A stretch of 64,000 nt of DNA from Rhizobium indicum (GCF_005862305.2 NZ_CP054021.1:3450501-3514500), one strand, 5' to 3'. Counted from the stretch's first letter, positions 15,888-26,703 are shown. Numbers and translations are program-made. Notes: generated from the letters alone by a model not told the origin.

Positions 15888-17741
15888 TCAGCCCTTATCC
15901 AACGCTTCCAACTCGTCGATCAGCCCTTCGATCATCGACAGGCCCTGGCTCCAGAACGACGGATCGGTGGCATCGAGGCCGAAAGGCTTCAACAGTTCCG
16001 AGTGATGCTTGGTGCCGCCGGCCCTCAGCAGTTCGAAATACTTCTCCTGAAAGCCCTTCTCGGACTTCTGGTAGACGGCATAGAGCGAATTCACCAGGCA
16101 ATCGCCGAAGGCATAGGCGTAGACATAGAAGGGCGAGTGGATGAAGTGGGGGATATAGGCCCAGTAAGTCTCGTATCCCTCGGAAATGCTGATCGCCGGC
16201 CCAAGGCTCTCCGACTGGACGGAGAGCCAGAGTTCACCGATATCGTCGGCAGTGAGTTCTCCAGCCTTGCGGGCGGTGTGCAGCTTGCGCTCGAATTCGT
16301 AGAAGGCGATCTGGCGCACGACCGTGTTGATCATGTCCTCGACCTTCTGGGCGAGCATCGCCTTGCGTTCGCGCGTATCGGTGGTCTTTTGCAGAAGGGC
16401 GCGGAAGGTCAGCATCTCGCCGAAGACGGAAGCGGTTTCGGCAAGCGTCAGCGGCGTCTGGCACATCAGCGCCCCTTGCGCACCGGCGAGAACCTGATGC
16501 ACGCCGTGCCCGAGTTCATGGGCAAGGGTCATCACATCGCGCGGCTTGCCCATATAATTGACGAGCACATAGGGATGGGCGGAGGGAACCGTCGGATGGG
16601 CGAAGGCGCCGGGCGCCTTGCCGGCACGAACCGGAGCATCGATCCACTGTTCGTCGAAGAACCGCCTGGCGATATCAGCCATCTCGGGGGCAAAATTGCC
16701 ATAAGCCGAAAGCACCGTGTCCTTCGCCTCCGGCCAGGAGATGATGGCACTGGAGGTTTCCGGAAGAGGCGCGTTGCGGTCCCAGAAATTCATCTGCTCC
16801 ATGCCGAGCCATTTCGCCTTCATCTTGTAATAGCGATGCGAAAGGCGGGGATAGGCTTCGCGGACGGCTGCGGCCAGCGCATCGACGACCTCGCGCTCGA
16901 CGCGATTTGCCAGGTGTCGGCTGTCTGCGATGTCCTCGAAGCCGCGCCAGCGGTCGGCGATCTCCTTGTCCTTGGCAAGCGTGTTAGTAATCAGCGTAAA
17001 GGTGCGGATATTCGCCTTGAAGGTTTCGGCGAGCGCCATAGCTGCCTTGCGGCGTACTTCCGGATCCTTTTCCTGCAGCTTGTTCAACGCCACTTCGAGC
17101 GGCACTTTCTCGCCATCGATGTCGTAGCGAAGTTCCGCCATGGTTTCGTCGAAGAGGCGGTTAAAGGCGGCGGCCGAGGTCATCGACTTCTCGAGGAAGA
17201 GCTGTTCCAGCCTGTCGTCGAGCTGATAGGGCTTGTCCTTCCTGAGGTCGAGCAGCCAAGGGCGATAATGTCCGGCGGCGGGATCATTCGCCATGCAGGC
17301 GTCGATCACCGCGTCGTCGATGCGGTTCAGTTCCAGCGCGAAGAACAGGAGATGGCCGGAAAATTCGGTGATCTTGGCCTGTACGTCGCCGTAGAGCTTG
17401 CCGTTTATCGGATTGGTGGTGTCGGAGAAATAGGTGAGGCCGGCAAAGGAGCCGAGACGGCCGATGATGTCGTCCAGTGCCTCATATTCCTTCAGTGCCG
17501 CGCCGATGCCCTCAGCGCCGGTCTTCGCCGCCGCCGCAGTGAGTGTGCCCTTCCACTTTTCTTCAAAGGCGATCGCGGCCTTGCCGGCCTTTTCCATGTC
17601 GGCGACGAAGGCGGTGGAGGTGGCGGAGGGATAAAGATCCTGCAGCTTCCAGACCGGCAGATCGCCGAGCGCCGCATCGGCGGCCCCAGCTGGCGCTGCC
17701 GCCGATAGAAGAAGGCCGGCGTGCGGGAGCTTGTTTTTCAT
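15888..17741 (-). CDS. pepF: M3-family oligoendopeptidase (PepF type)
   Basis: This 617-residue zinc metallopeptidase degrades oligopeptides. The catalytic motif HELGH lies at residues 408-412 (LAHELGHGVHQVL), with the third ligand in the downstream FGEML segment. The alpha-helical PepF N-domain (about 30-200) and the conserved GAF-PYVLVNYMGKPRDV blocks are present. Length is typical of the M3B group. The first 22 residues (LLLSAAAPAGAADA) are Ala-rich and look weakly signal-like, whereas family members are cytosolic. The family is clear, the location is not. Confidence 0.92.
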   Translation of the reverse strand: MKNKLPHAGLLLSAAAPAGAADAALGDLPVWKLQDLYPSATSTAFVADMEKAGKAAIAFEEKWKGTLTAAAAKTGAEGIGAALKEYEALDDIIGRLGSFAGLTYFSDTTNPINGKLYGDVQAKITEFSGHLLFFALELNRIDDAVIDACMANDPAAGHYRPWLLDLRKDKPYQLDDRLEQLFLEKSMTSAAAFNRLFDETMAELRYDIDGEKVPLEVALNKLQEKDPEVRRKAAMALAETFKANIRTFTLITNTLAKDKEIADRWRGFEDIADSRHLANRVEREVVDALAAAVREAYPRLSHRYYKMKAKWLGMEQMNFWDRNAPLPETSSAIISWPEAKDTVLSAYGNFAPEMADIARRFFDEQWIDAPVRAGKAPGAFAHPTVPSAHPYVLVNYMGKPRDVMTLAHELGHGVHQVLAGAQGALMCQTPLTLAETASVFGEMLTFRALLQKTTDTRERKAMLAQKVEDMINTVVRQIAFYEFERKLHTARKAGELTADDIGELWLSVQSESLGPAISISEGYETYWAYIPHFIHSPFYVYAYAFGDCLVNSLYAVYQKSEKGFQEKYFELLRAGGTKHHSELLKPFGLDATDPSFWSQGLSMIEGLIDELEALDKG

Positions 17742-17800
17742 GAGCGCAATTCCTCTCCACTTTTATAACAGGTCTGCCGTAACAGGTCAGCTTGTCTACC

Positions 17801-17902
17801 GCATCGGCCCGAAAATCGGAATCGATTTTCGGAAAGCACGATGCGTCGATTGAAAGTGTTACAGCGTCCTTTGCGCGTCTGAAAAGACGCGCGGCGCTGT
17901 AA
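17801..17902. repeat. Pair of palindromic repeats in a 325-bp intergenic region
   Basis: The first hairpin is ccgaaaatcg/cgattttcgg (17809-17832), with outer gcatcg/cgatgc arms (17801-17844). The second has outer arms ttacagcg/cgctgtaa (17859-17902) and an inner 8-bp stem gcgcgtct/agacgcgc around a GAAA loop. They resemble short rhizobial repeats scattered between genes. The rest of the 17742-18066 gap contains no gene; it must hold the divergent promoters of pepF and the NtrC-type regulator. Confidence 0.7.
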
Positions 17903-18066
17903 GCGTGCTAACGCCCGGCATCAAGGGGTTTTCGGCGTATGAAAGGCCTCGCTTCGGCACGAAAACCGCTCGTCGCAATCGTTAAAATGCAATTGTTTCT
18001 CAAAACTGGATGTTCAAGCCTTGCTGTCAGAGTGCGCTTTATGGTTTCGCATGAAGTGAGGCGACA

Positions 18067-19611
<1,545 letters not shown>

Positions 19612-19789
19612 GCGCTTTTCCTTAAGATTAAGGCAACCACGTTTTGTTACTAGTCATAAACCACTTGTTAGTGGCGCGTTCACTATGTAAAGAAAAGGTT
19701 GATCATGTGTGGCATTTTTGCCATCGTGTGACCGCATTTGACAGTCATCTGAGACAGTACGGGACATTGTCTGTCTGACGGGGATCGAG

Positions 19790-21640
19790 TTGCCGAATCT
19801 GAATGGGAATTCCAAGCCTTCGCGCTTGAGCTGGCGTTTGTTGTGCGCCGACATTTGCGGAAAGGCAATAAGGACGGTAGCGGCCGCCCTTCTTGCGCTC
19901 GCGGTTTCCTCACCGGTATTCGTTGGTACGCCTTCGCAGGCAGCGGGCGACACCCGCAGCCTCAAGCTCTATTTCATTCATACCGGCGAAAAAGCCGTCA
20001 TCACCTACAAGCGTAACGGCAAGTTCGACCCCAAGGGTCTGGAGCAGCTGAACCGCTTCCTGCGCGATTGGCGCAAGAACCAGCCGACGAAGATGGACCC
20101 GCGCCTGTTCGACCTGATCTGGGAAGTCTATCGCCAGAGCGGTTCGAGGGATTACATCAACGTCGTCTGCGGCTTCCGCTCGCCGGGGACCAACGAGATG
20201 CTGCGCGGCCGCTCGCGCAAATCCGGCGTCGCCGAAAAGAGCCAGCATATGCTCGGCAAGGCGATGGACTTCTTCATTCCCGACGTCAAACTCGCGACGT
20301 TGCGCGGCATCGGCATGAAGATGCAGGTCGGCGGCGTCGGCTTCTATCCGAAATCGGGCTCGCCCTTCGTGCATATGGATGTCGGCGGCGTTCGCGCCTG
20401 GCCGCGCATGAGCCGCGACGAACTCGTCAGGCTTTTCCCCAACGGCAACACCATCCATATTCCGGCCGACGGCAAGCCGCTGCCGGGCTACCAGCAGGCG
20501 ATGGCCGACTACAAGCGCCGCGCCAGCGGCACGCAGATTCAGATCGCCAGCGCTTCCGAATCGGCAGCGCCGAAGCACAAGACGCTGTTTGCCGCGCTCT
20601 TTGGCGGCGGAGCGGACGAGCAGGAAGACGAGTCGGATGATTCCACGCCTGTCGCCGTCGCCAAGGCGACGCCGCCTAAGGCCGAGCCTGCTCCTGCTGA
20701 GCCGCAGCAGACCGAAGTCGCCGATTTGAACGCGCCGGTGCCGCAGGTTCGCCCCGCATTCAGCAACCAGCCGGCGGCCAGCGAAGTGGCGAATGCACTC
20801 GTCGCGCCGCCTTCGGGTAATGCCGCACAGCAGGCTCTTGCGGCGGCCATTCCGGCCGATCAGGCCCAGCCGCAGCAGTTCGCCGATCTCAGCGCCTACA
20901 GCATTCCGGTTCCCTCGCTTCTCGGTCAGCGCCGCGCGCCTGGCGACGCCGAGGTTGCGTCGACCGATCCCGTGCTGACGGGCGCGAATGCGCTGCCGGT
21001 TCCGACGCCGATCGAACGCCCTTCCGTTGCCGAGAACCTTCTTGCAGCGGCCGATGCCGATCCGGAGGCAGACGCCGACGAAGCCGACCAGGACGCGCTC
21101 TCTCCTGCGGTCGCCGATGCGCTCGACCAGCAGCGGAACGAGGATGCGGAAAGGCAGATCGCGTCCAGGGCGGCGCCGCAGACGGTCGAGCAGGCCATCA
21201 ACGCCGCGATGACGCAAAAGGCGGCTGCCGCAAAGCCACCGCTCGAACTCGCGGCGTTGGCGCCGATGACCAAAACGGCTAGCTTTGGCGACGGCTTCGA
21301 CGAACCGGCTGTCGAAAGCGCCGTGGCGCAGGGGCTTCCCGCCAAGGGTGGTCGCCCGACACATAAGGAAGCCGCTGCAGCGGATGCCAGCCGCACGACG
21401 GTGCGCACTGAGCCGAAGCTGACGGAAAAGATGATCTCGCAGTGGGCGCTCACCAATGCCCGCCTGGAAATGGCCTCCAAGCAGGTCAAGGCGCCGCGGT
21501 TCGTCAGCCAGACGATGCGCGCCCAGCCGACCGCCGTCTATGCCGAGGGCTTCAACGTCAAGACCGCTTCGGTCGACCCGGCCCGCTTCAGCGGCACGGC
21601 TGTGAATTTCATGGAAGTGCGCAAGTTCAACACGAACTGA
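19790..21640 (+). CDS. DUF882 (YcbK-like, M15 peptidase fold) exported protein with long disordered tail
   Basis: This 616-residue protein starts at TTG 19790, behind a weak GGGGA; no in-frame ATG precedes the signal sequence. A hydrophobic signal (about residues 26-51, ending SQAAG) leads to the DUF882 domain (about 55-235), with NVVCGFRSPGTNEML, SQHMLGKAMDFFIP and the zinc-type HMD motif (FVHMDVGGVRAW). That domain is related to M15 D,D- or L,D-carboxypeptidases acting on peptidoglycan. The remaining 380 residues are Ala/Pro/Glu-rich and probably disordered. A strong terminator follows. Confidence 0.85.
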   Translation: MPNLNGNSKPSRLSWRLLCADICGKAIRTVAAALLALAVSSPVFVGTPSQAAGDTRSLKLYFIHTGEKAVITYKRNGKFDPKGLEQLNRFLRDWRKNQPTKMDPRLFDLIWEVYRQSGSRDYINVVCGFRSPGTNEMLRGRSRKSGVAEKSQHMLGKAMDFFIPDVKLATLRGIGMKMQVGGVGFYPKSGSPFVHMDVGGVRAWPRMSRDELVRLFPNGNTIHIPADGKPLPGYQQAMADYKRRASGTQIQIASASESAAPKHKTLFAALFGGGADEQEDESDDSTPVAVAKATPPKAEPAPAEPQQTEVADLNAPVPQVRPAFSNQPAASEVANALVAPPSGNAAQQALAAAIPADQAQPQQFADLSAYSIPVPSLLGQRRAPGDAEVASTDPVLTGANALPVPTPIERPSVAENLLAAADADPEADADEADQDALSPAVADALDQQRNEDAERQIASRAAPQTVEQAINAAMTQKAAAAKPPLELAALAPMTKTASFGDGFDEPAVESAVAQGLPAKGGRPTHKEAAAADASRTTVRTEPKLTEKMISQWALTNARLEMASKQVKAPRFVSQTMRAQPTAVYAEGFNVKTASVDPARFSGTAVNFMEVRKFNTN

Positions 21641-21662
21641 GCCTGCCGATTACGGAATGTCG

Positions 21663-21697
21663 AAACCGCCGGAGCGATCCGGCGGTTTTTCTTTTTG
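21663..21697 (+). terminator. Intrinsic terminator after the DUF882 gene
   Basis: A perfect 11-bp stem (21663-21673 with 21678-21688) with a GCGA loop is followed by TTTTTCTTTTTG, 22 bp after the stop codon. Confidence 0.92.
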
Positions 21698-21740
21698 CTG
21701 TTTCGATGGAGCGAGATGGCCGTTCCGCCTTGCGCGCAAA

Positions 21741-21769
21741 AGAAAAGCCGCCGAAAGGCCCGGCGGCTT
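21741..21769 (-). terminator. Intrinsic terminator after gapR
   Basis: A 9-bp stem (21745-21753 with 21761-21769) is followed on the minus strand by TTTTCTTTT, 24 bp beyond the gapR stop. It lies back to back with the DUF882 terminator. Confidence 0.85.
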
Positions 21770-21793
21770 GTCGATATCGGCGATGTGGGCGGA

Positions 21794-22057
21794 TCAGGCC
21801 TCCGGCGGCGACTCGATCATGCCGAGCGCGAGCAGGTAGGTGTCGAGGATTGCTTCCTCTTCCATGCGTTCCTGCTCGTCCTTCTTGCGCAGCGCCACGA
21901 CCTTCTTCAGGATCTTGGTATCGAAGCCCATTCCCTTGGCTTCGCCATAGACGTCCTTGATGTCGTCGGCGATGGTCTTCTTTTCTTCTTCCAGCCGTTC
22001 AATGCGCTCGATGAAAGCGCGAAGCTGATCGCGGGCGACGCCATGAGCATCAGACAT
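21794..22057 (-). CDS. gapR: GapR-type nucleoid-associated protein (DUF2312)
   Basis: This 87-residue DUF2312 protein is helical and highly charged ([51 protein letters not shown] segment by segment). The Caulobacter homologue GapR binds AT-rich, overtwisted DNA ahead of replication and transcription and stimulates type II topoisomerases. Length and the GMGFDTKIL motif match the family closely. It is monocistronic, with its own terminator. The symbol follows Caulobacter usage; function in this organism is by homology. Confidence 0.9.
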   Translation of the reverse strand: MSDAHGVARDQLRAFIERIERLEEEKKTIADDIKDVYGEAKGMGFDTKILKKVVALRKKDEQERMEEEAILDTYLLALGMIESPPEA

Positions 22058-22148
22058 CGTGTTCTCCTGGTTTTTCGGTGATCAATTTTGGATGCCAGTG
22101 ACTGCCGCGAAGCGACGTCACGGTCAAGCCTGTTCGCGGCCAGCCACG

Positions 22149-22454
22149 CTATTTGTGTGGATTGTTCAGTTCAAAAGCAGCCTTTTGCACAGGCGACGCC
22201 TCGTTCTGGTGAAGATTCTTCCAGTCCTCATAGGACATGCCATAGACCATTTCGCGCGATTCGTCCCTGGTAACCGGGACACCTTCGGCCTCGGCGGCTT
22301 CGCGATACCAGTTCGACAGGCAGTTGCGGCAGAAGCCGGCCAGATTCATCAGATCGATGTTCTGAACGTCGCTGCGCTCACGAAGATGTGCGACGAGGCG
22401 GCGGAAGGCGGCAGCTTCGAATTCGGTCTGTTGTTCCTTGCTGAGCGCGGTCAT
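22149..22454 (-). CDS. DUF1244 domain protein
   Basis: This 101-residue protein belongs to the conserved proteobacterial DUF1244 family: FEAAAFRRLVAHLRERSDVQNIDLMNLAGFCRNCLSNWY segment by segment, with the two conserved Cys of FCRNCL, followed by MVYGMSYEDWKNLHQ. The paired cysteines suggest metal or redox chemistry, but no function is established. The gene follows the N-formylglutamate amidohydrolase gene by 15 bp on the same strand, so the two are likely co-transcribed. Confidence 0.87.
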   Translation of the reverse strand: MTALSKEQQTEFEAAAFRRLVAHLRERSDVQNIDLMNLAGFCRNCLSNWYREAAEAEGVPVTRDESREMVYGMSYEDWKNLHQNEASPVQKAAFELNNPHK

Positions 22455-22469
22455 CTTGCTTCCTTTCTT

Positions 22470-23279
22470 TCAATAGGGGCCGGTGCGTGACAGGTGGACG
22501 TCGTATCCGTGCAAGGCGGGATCGGCATTCATCGCCACAAAGATCGGTGCCAGGCGTTCGGCCCATGCTGATATGCCGGTCTCGTCTCCGATCAGGTCCT
22601 GCCGCACCTCGAGCAGCGCATGCGGAATGCCTGTGATCATGCAATGGCGGTACATGGTATCGCCCTTCAGTGCGCCGTCATAGGGTTCGTTGTCGCCAAC
22701 GGCGAGATCGGGGTCGGCGCGCAGCATGTCGAGCAGCGGGCCGACGGCGCGATGGTCGCTATCCCAGAGCACGGCGGCGTGCCACGGACGGGGAATGCCT
22801 TTCCAGGCCGGCGTGAAGGAGTGCAGCGACAGCACCAGGGGCGCCCTGCCGGTGGCATTCGCCACGCTGTCGATCGTTGCGGCGACAGCGTCGTGATAGG
22901 GGCGGTGGAAGGTTTCGATGCGGTAGTCCCACTCCTGCGGTGTGATCGGATGATTGCCTGATATGACGGCGCCGTCGGAGATCTTCATGATCAGCGTCGG
23001 ATCGTCTTCGCCGCGATTCGGATCGATCAGCAGACGCGAAAAGCCGCCGAGCACGGCAGGAACGCCGAGCTTCGCCGAAAGCTGCCGAGTCAGTCCCTCG
23101 ATGCCGATGTCATAGGCGATGTGGCGGGCGAAGGCCGCCTCGGGCAGTCCGAGCCGGCCATATCGCGCGGGAAGGCGGTTCATCGCGTGATCTGCGAGGA
23201 TCACCATGCCTTTGTCATGTTTGCCGGATAGGATTTCGAAGGATTGGAAGTCGTCCATCAGGGAATTGCCGTTTGTCAT
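22470..23279 (-). CDS. N-formylglutamate amidohydrolase
   Basis: This 269-residue protein of the FGase family (HutG-type) hydrolyses N-formyl-L-glutamate or related N-formyl amino acids. Motifs include MVILADHAMNRLP, the conserved GGFSRLLIDPNRGEDDPTLI and LVLSLHSFTPAW. The start was set at ATG 23279 (MTNGNS); ATG 23258 (MDDFQSF) is equally plausible, and the longest frame would need a TTG at 23324. No other histidine-degradation gene is nearby, so the physiological substrate may differ. It is divergent from DUF1036-pyk. Confidence 0.85.
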   Translation of the reverse strand: MTNGNSLMDDFQSFEILSGKHDKGMVILADHAMNRLPARYGRLGLPEAAFARHIAYDIGIEGLTRQLSAKLGVPAVLGGFSRLLIDPNRGEDDPTLIMKISDGAVISGNHPITPQEWDYRIETFHRPYHDAVAATIDSVANATGRAPLVLSLHSFTPAWKGIPRPWHAAVLWDSDHRAVGPLLDMLRADPDLAVGDNEPYDGALKGDTMYRHCMITGIPHALLEVRQDLIGDETGISAWAERLAPIFVAMNADPALHGYDVHLSRTGPY

Positions 23280-23459
23280 TGCGCCGTCGGGCGCAGTGAT
23301 CGCATGCACCTGCGGCAGGTTCAAGCGCGGCAGGGTGGGGAGAGGTTGAGTCGGACCCTCGACGGTGGTTATGAAAGGAAATATAATCGATTAGCATTGC
23401 GTTGACTTTCGCTTGACGGCGGCGCAAGAAGACACGGATACGAATAACCGTGGAGCTAT

Positions 23460-23945
23460 TTGGGAGCCGTGTTGATCCAAGCCGCGCCAAGTTTCCTCAC
23501 GCGGTCCGGACCGCTGGTCCGTCTCGCTCTGTTCGCTCTTGCAGCCGCCATGCCGTTTTTCATCGCAGATGCCGCACGCGCCGATTTTCGCGTCTGCAAC
23601 GGAACACAGAATCTCGTCGGCGTTGCGATCGGATACCGGGCCAAGGATGGCTGGGTGACGGAGGGCTGGTGGCAGGTGCCGGCAACGACCTGCGCCACGC
23701 TGATCGAGGGAGAATTGCAGTCGCGTTATTATTACCTCTACGCAGAGGACGCCGCCCGGGGAGGACGATGGACGGGTGACGTGCAGATGTGCGTGGCGGA
23801 AAATGAATTCAAGATCTCGGGTGTGCAGGATTGTTATGCCCGCGGTTACCAGAAGATGGGATTCAAGGAATATGATACGGGCCGCCAGGGTAGCTGGATG
23901 GTTCAACTCTCCGACACCCCAGGGACGCAAGAAAGCCAGAATTGA
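23460..23945 (+). CDS. DUF1036 exported protein
   Basis: The frame of up to 161 residues begins at TTG 23460; a GTG at 23469 is an alternative, and no ATG is available. A signal sequence (LVRLALFALAAAMPFFIADAARA) precedes the DUF1036 domain (DFRVCNGTQNLVGVAIGYRAKDGWV, GWWQVPATTCATLIEGEL, RYYYLYAEDA). Paired Cys residues suggest disulphides in the periplasm. Function is unknown. Its stop overlaps the pyk start as TGATG, an arrangement that suggests co-transcription and coupling with pyruvate kinase. Confidence 0.8.
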   Translation: MGAVLIQAAPSFLTRSGPLVRLALFALAAAMPFFIADAARADFRVCNGTQNLVGVAIGYRAKDGWVTEGWWQVPATTCATLIEGELQSRYYYLYAEDAARGGRWTGDVQMCVAENEFKISGVQDCYARGYQKMGFKEYDTGRQGSWMVQLSDTPGTQESQN

Positions 23946-25384
23946 TGAAGCGTAATCGCAAAGTTAAAATCCTCGCCACCCTCGGGCCAGCCTCCTCCGA
24001 GGAATCGATGATCGAGAAGCTGCACCAGGCTGGTGCCGATGTCTTCCGCATCAATATGAGCCATGCGAGCCACGACATGATGCGTATGCTCATCCAGCGC
24101 ATCCGCTCGGTCGAGGCGCGCTCCGGCCGGCCGATCGGCATTCTCGCCGACCTGCAGGGACCGAAACTGCGTGTCGGCAAGTTCGTCGACGGCAAGGTGG
24201 ATCTGAAGCCCGGCCAGACCTTCACGCTCGACAACAACGAAGCCCTCGGCGACCAGAACCGCGTCTATCTGCCGCACCCCGAGATCCTGGAGTCGGTACA
24301 GCCCGGCCACCGTCTGCTGATCGATGACGGCAAGCTCGCCCTGCGCGCAGAAAAATGCGACGGCAAGAGCATCGTCACGACTGTTATTTCGGGCACGCGC
24401 ATCTCCGACCGCAAGGGCGTCAGCCTTCCCGACACGCTGCTCGGCGTCGGCGCGCTGACGGACAAGGATCGCGCCGATCTCGACGCAGTGCTTGCCACCG
24501 ACGATGTCGACTGGGTGGCGCTTTCCTTCGTCCAGCGTCCCGACGACCTTGCCGAAGTGCGCAAGATCGCCCGTGGCCGCGTCGGCCTGATGTCGAAGAT
24601 CGAAAAGCCGCAGGCTCTCGAGCGCATCGAGGAAATTATCGAACTTTCCGATGCATTGATGGTCGCGCGCGGCGATCTCGGCGTCGAAATGCCGCTCGAA
24701 TCGGTTCCCGGTATCCAGAAGCAGCTGATCCGCGCCTGCCGTCGTTCGGGCAAGCCGGTGGTCGTTGCCACGCAGATGTTGGAATCGATGATCTCCGCGC
24801 CGGTGCCGACACGCGCCGAAGTTTCCGACGTCGCGACCGCCGTCTTCGAAGGTGCGGATGCCGTCATGCTCTCGGCCGAATCGGCCTCGGGCGACTATCC
24901 CGTCGAAGCTGTCACGACGATGGCGTCGATTGCCACCGCCATCGAGCGCGAGCCGCATTATCCCGGCATCATCTATGCCCAGCGTGCCCAGCCGGAAGCG
25001 ACCGGTGCCGATGCGATCTCGCTGGCCGCCCGTCAGATCGCCGAAACGCTGAAGCTGTCGGCGATCGTCTGTTACACCTCGTCGGGCACCACAGGCCTTC
25101 GTGCCTCGCGCGAGCGTCCGCAGGTGCCGATCCTGGCGCTGTCGCCGATCATCAAGACGGCGCGCCGTCTTGCCGTCGTCTGGGGCCTGCATTGCGTCGT
25201 CACCCATGACGCGACCGATCTCGACGACATGGTCAACCGCGCCTGCCGGATCGTCGCCGACGAAGGCTTCGGCAAGCCGGGCGACCGCATCATCATCTCG
25301 GCCGGTGTGCCGCTCGGCACGCCCGGCGCCACCAACATGATCCGCATCGCCTATATCGGCTCCGACGGCCAGAGCGGCGTCTGA
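23945..25384 (+). CDS. pyk: Pyruvate kinase
   Basis: This 479-residue glycolytic enzyme converts phosphoenolpyruvate plus ADP to pyruvate plus ATP. The motifs are complete: KILATLGPAS at the N-terminus, INMSHASHD, ILADLQGPKLRVG, the catalytic lysine region MSKIEKPQALE, and MVARGDLGVEMP, followed by MLSAESASGDYP and a C-terminal allosteric domain. The start is ATG 23945, overlapping the DUF1036 stop by one base; a preceding TTG (23942) is less likely. A strong terminator follows 22 bp downstream. Confidence 0.97.
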   Translation: MKRNRKVKILATLGPASSEESMIEKLHQAGADVFRINMSHASHDMMRMLIQRIRSVEARSGRPIGILADLQGPKLRVGKFVDGKVDLKPGQTFTLDNNEALGDQNRVYLPHPEILESVQPGHRLLIDDGKLALRAEKCDGKSIVTTVISGTRISDRKGVSLPDTLLGVGALTDKDRADLDAVLATDDVDWVALSFVQRPDDLAEVRKIARGRVGLMSKIEKPQALERIEEIIELSDALMVARGDLGVEMPLESVPGIQKQLIRACRRSGKPVVVATQMLESMISAPVPTRAEVSDVATAVFEGADAVMLSAESASGDYPVEAVTTMASIATAIEREPHYPGIIYAQRAQPEATGADAISLAARQIAETLKLSAIVCYTSSGTTGLRASRERPQVPILALSPIIKTARRLAVVWGLHCVVTHDATDLDDMVNRACRIVADEGFGKPGDRIIISAGVPLGTPGATNMIRIAYIGSDGQSGV

Positions 25385-25405
25385 TCCGATCGCATCTCGT
25401 CGAAC

Positions 25406-25436
25406 GCCCGCTGCCTGAAGAGGCGGCGGGCTTTTT
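25406..25436 (+). terminator. Intrinsic terminator after pyk
   Basis: An 11-bp stem (25406-25416 with 25421-25431) containing one G-T type pair, with loop GAAG, is followed by TTTTT. Confidence 0.9.
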
Positions 25437-25507
25437 CGTTGATGGGGCGGTATTGCCAAGGGCTGCGGTGCGTGCAAGTTTCGCTTCCCTGGGTTCGGAG
25501 GAGCATC

Positions 25508-26143
25508 ATGGATATCGTCACGCTTCTGGCTTTTGCGGCCGTTTCCTTCGTTGGTATCGCGACTCCGGGGCCGACAGTGCTGTTGGCGCTGACCAACGGC
25601 TCTCGGCACGGTCTGCGCCGCGCAGTTGCCGGCATGATCGGCGCGGTGCTGTCCGATTTCGTGCTGATCGGCGCCGTCGCGATCGGGCTCGGTGCGCTGC
25701 TCGCTGCATCGGAATTCTGGTTCTCGATGCTGAAATGGGCGGGTGCCGCCTATCTCGCTTTTCTCGGCATCATGCTGCTGCGTTCGAAGGGCACGATCGA
25801 TGCGGCGTTGAAGTCCGGAGCGCCTGCGAGTGCGACATCGCCCTTCTCGATCGGACTGAAGAGTTTCATGGTCGCGGCGACCAATCCGAAGGGCTACCTG
25901 TTCTTCTCGGCCTTCCTGCCCCAATTCATCGATCCGACCATGCCGCAGGCGACGCAATATATGCTGCTCGCCCTTGTCTTTGCCGCGCTCGATTTCCTCA
26001 TCATGTTCGGCTACGCCTTCTTCGGTTCGCAGGCGGTGCGTTTCCTGAAAACCTCAGGCGCCATGTGGTTGGAGCGGGCCTGCGGTGGCGCGCTGCTGGC
26101 GCTCGCCGGCTCGCTGGCCTTCTATCGCCGGGCAACCGTTTGA
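25508..26143 (+). CDS. LysE/RhtB-family amino acid exporter
   Basis: This 211-residue inner-membrane protein has about six helices. The start was placed at ATG 25508 behind GGAGGA. The N-terminus carries the LysE/RhtB signature (FVGIATPGPTVLLALTNGS), and NPKGYLFFSAFLPQFI is the second conserved block. Substrates in the family are homoserine, threonine, lysine or related metabolites, but the specificity is not visible. It converges with the DUF4865 gene at a 2-bp gap. Confidence 0.9.
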   Translation: MDIVTLLAFAAVSFVGIATPGPTVLLALTNGSRHGLRRAVAGMIGAVLSDFVLIGAVAIGLGALLAASEFWFSMLKWAGAAYLAFLGIMLLRSKGTIDAALKSGAPASATSPFSIGLKSFMVAATNPKGYLFFSAFLPQFIDPTMPQATQYMLLALVFAALDFLIMFGYAFFGSQAVRFLKTSGAMWLERACGGALLALAGSLAFYRRATV

Positions 26144-26145
26144 GG

Positions 26146-26703
26146 TTAGGGTCGAGCCAGGGATAGATGGCCGACGCGATAGGCCTGCGTCTGCTCGCCG
26201 ATCTCGGGAATTTCTCGCCACAGTCTGAAGCGTACCCGCGTCCAGGTCGTCGGTTCGAAGCCGGAGACGGAGGCGAGTGCGCCGCCTGTCGCCAGGTCGG
26301 CTTCGGCCGCCACGCTTTCGACGCGGCGAATGTCGGCGAGCGGTGCGTAGGGCTCGGTTTGCAGGATATCGCGTGTGGCGAACCTGGCTGCGGCGATGTC
26401 GGATGAGACTTCCGACCGCCAGACGATCCAAGTCCTCACCCGCGGCCAGCCGAAGGCACCGGTCAGTGTCTCGAAGCCCGGACCACAAAGGAAGTCGCTC
26501 GCTCCTTCCGGCTGCTGCCAGAGATAGAAGGGCGCATAGAGATTGTCGCGACTGCCGAACTCGCCCTTGCGGGCGCTGAGATAGGCTTTGAAGCCGAGAT
26601 TGGGAAAGCCGTCGAGCATCGGCCCCTTGTCGCGGATGCGGCGGTCGATGATCGACATGTCGTAATCGGTGGGCAGGGTGAAGCTGTACTGCATGGCGAT
26701 CAT
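26146..26703 (-). CDS. DUF4865 family protein
   Basis: This 185-residue protein was started at ATG 26703 (MIAMQYSFTLP), overlapping the cupin stop as ATGA; ATG 26694 is an alternative. Sequence features match DUF4865 (DYDMSIIDRRIRDKGPMLDGFPNLGFKAYL, LYAPFYLWQQPEGASDFL), a ferredoxin-like-fold group related to antibiotic monooxygenase-type domains. No activity is known. It is the last gene of the tautomerase-cupin-DUF4865 operon, opposite a LysR regulator. Confidence 0.82.
   Translation of the reverse strand: MIAMQYSFTLPTDYDMSIIDRRIRDKGPMLDGFPNLGFKAYLSARKGEFGSRDNLYAPFYLWQQPEGASDFLCGPGFETLTGAFGWPRVRTWIVWRSEVSSDIAAARFATRDILQTEPYAPLADIRRVESVAAEADLATGGALASVSGFEPTTWTRVRFRLWREIPEIGEQTQAYRVGHLSLARP

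Noticed and set aside
23903..25957. 684-residue minus-strand frame over pyk and the LysE gene
   Set aside because: It covers the whole pyk gene antisense, has His/Asp/Arg-rich composition and shows no family signature.
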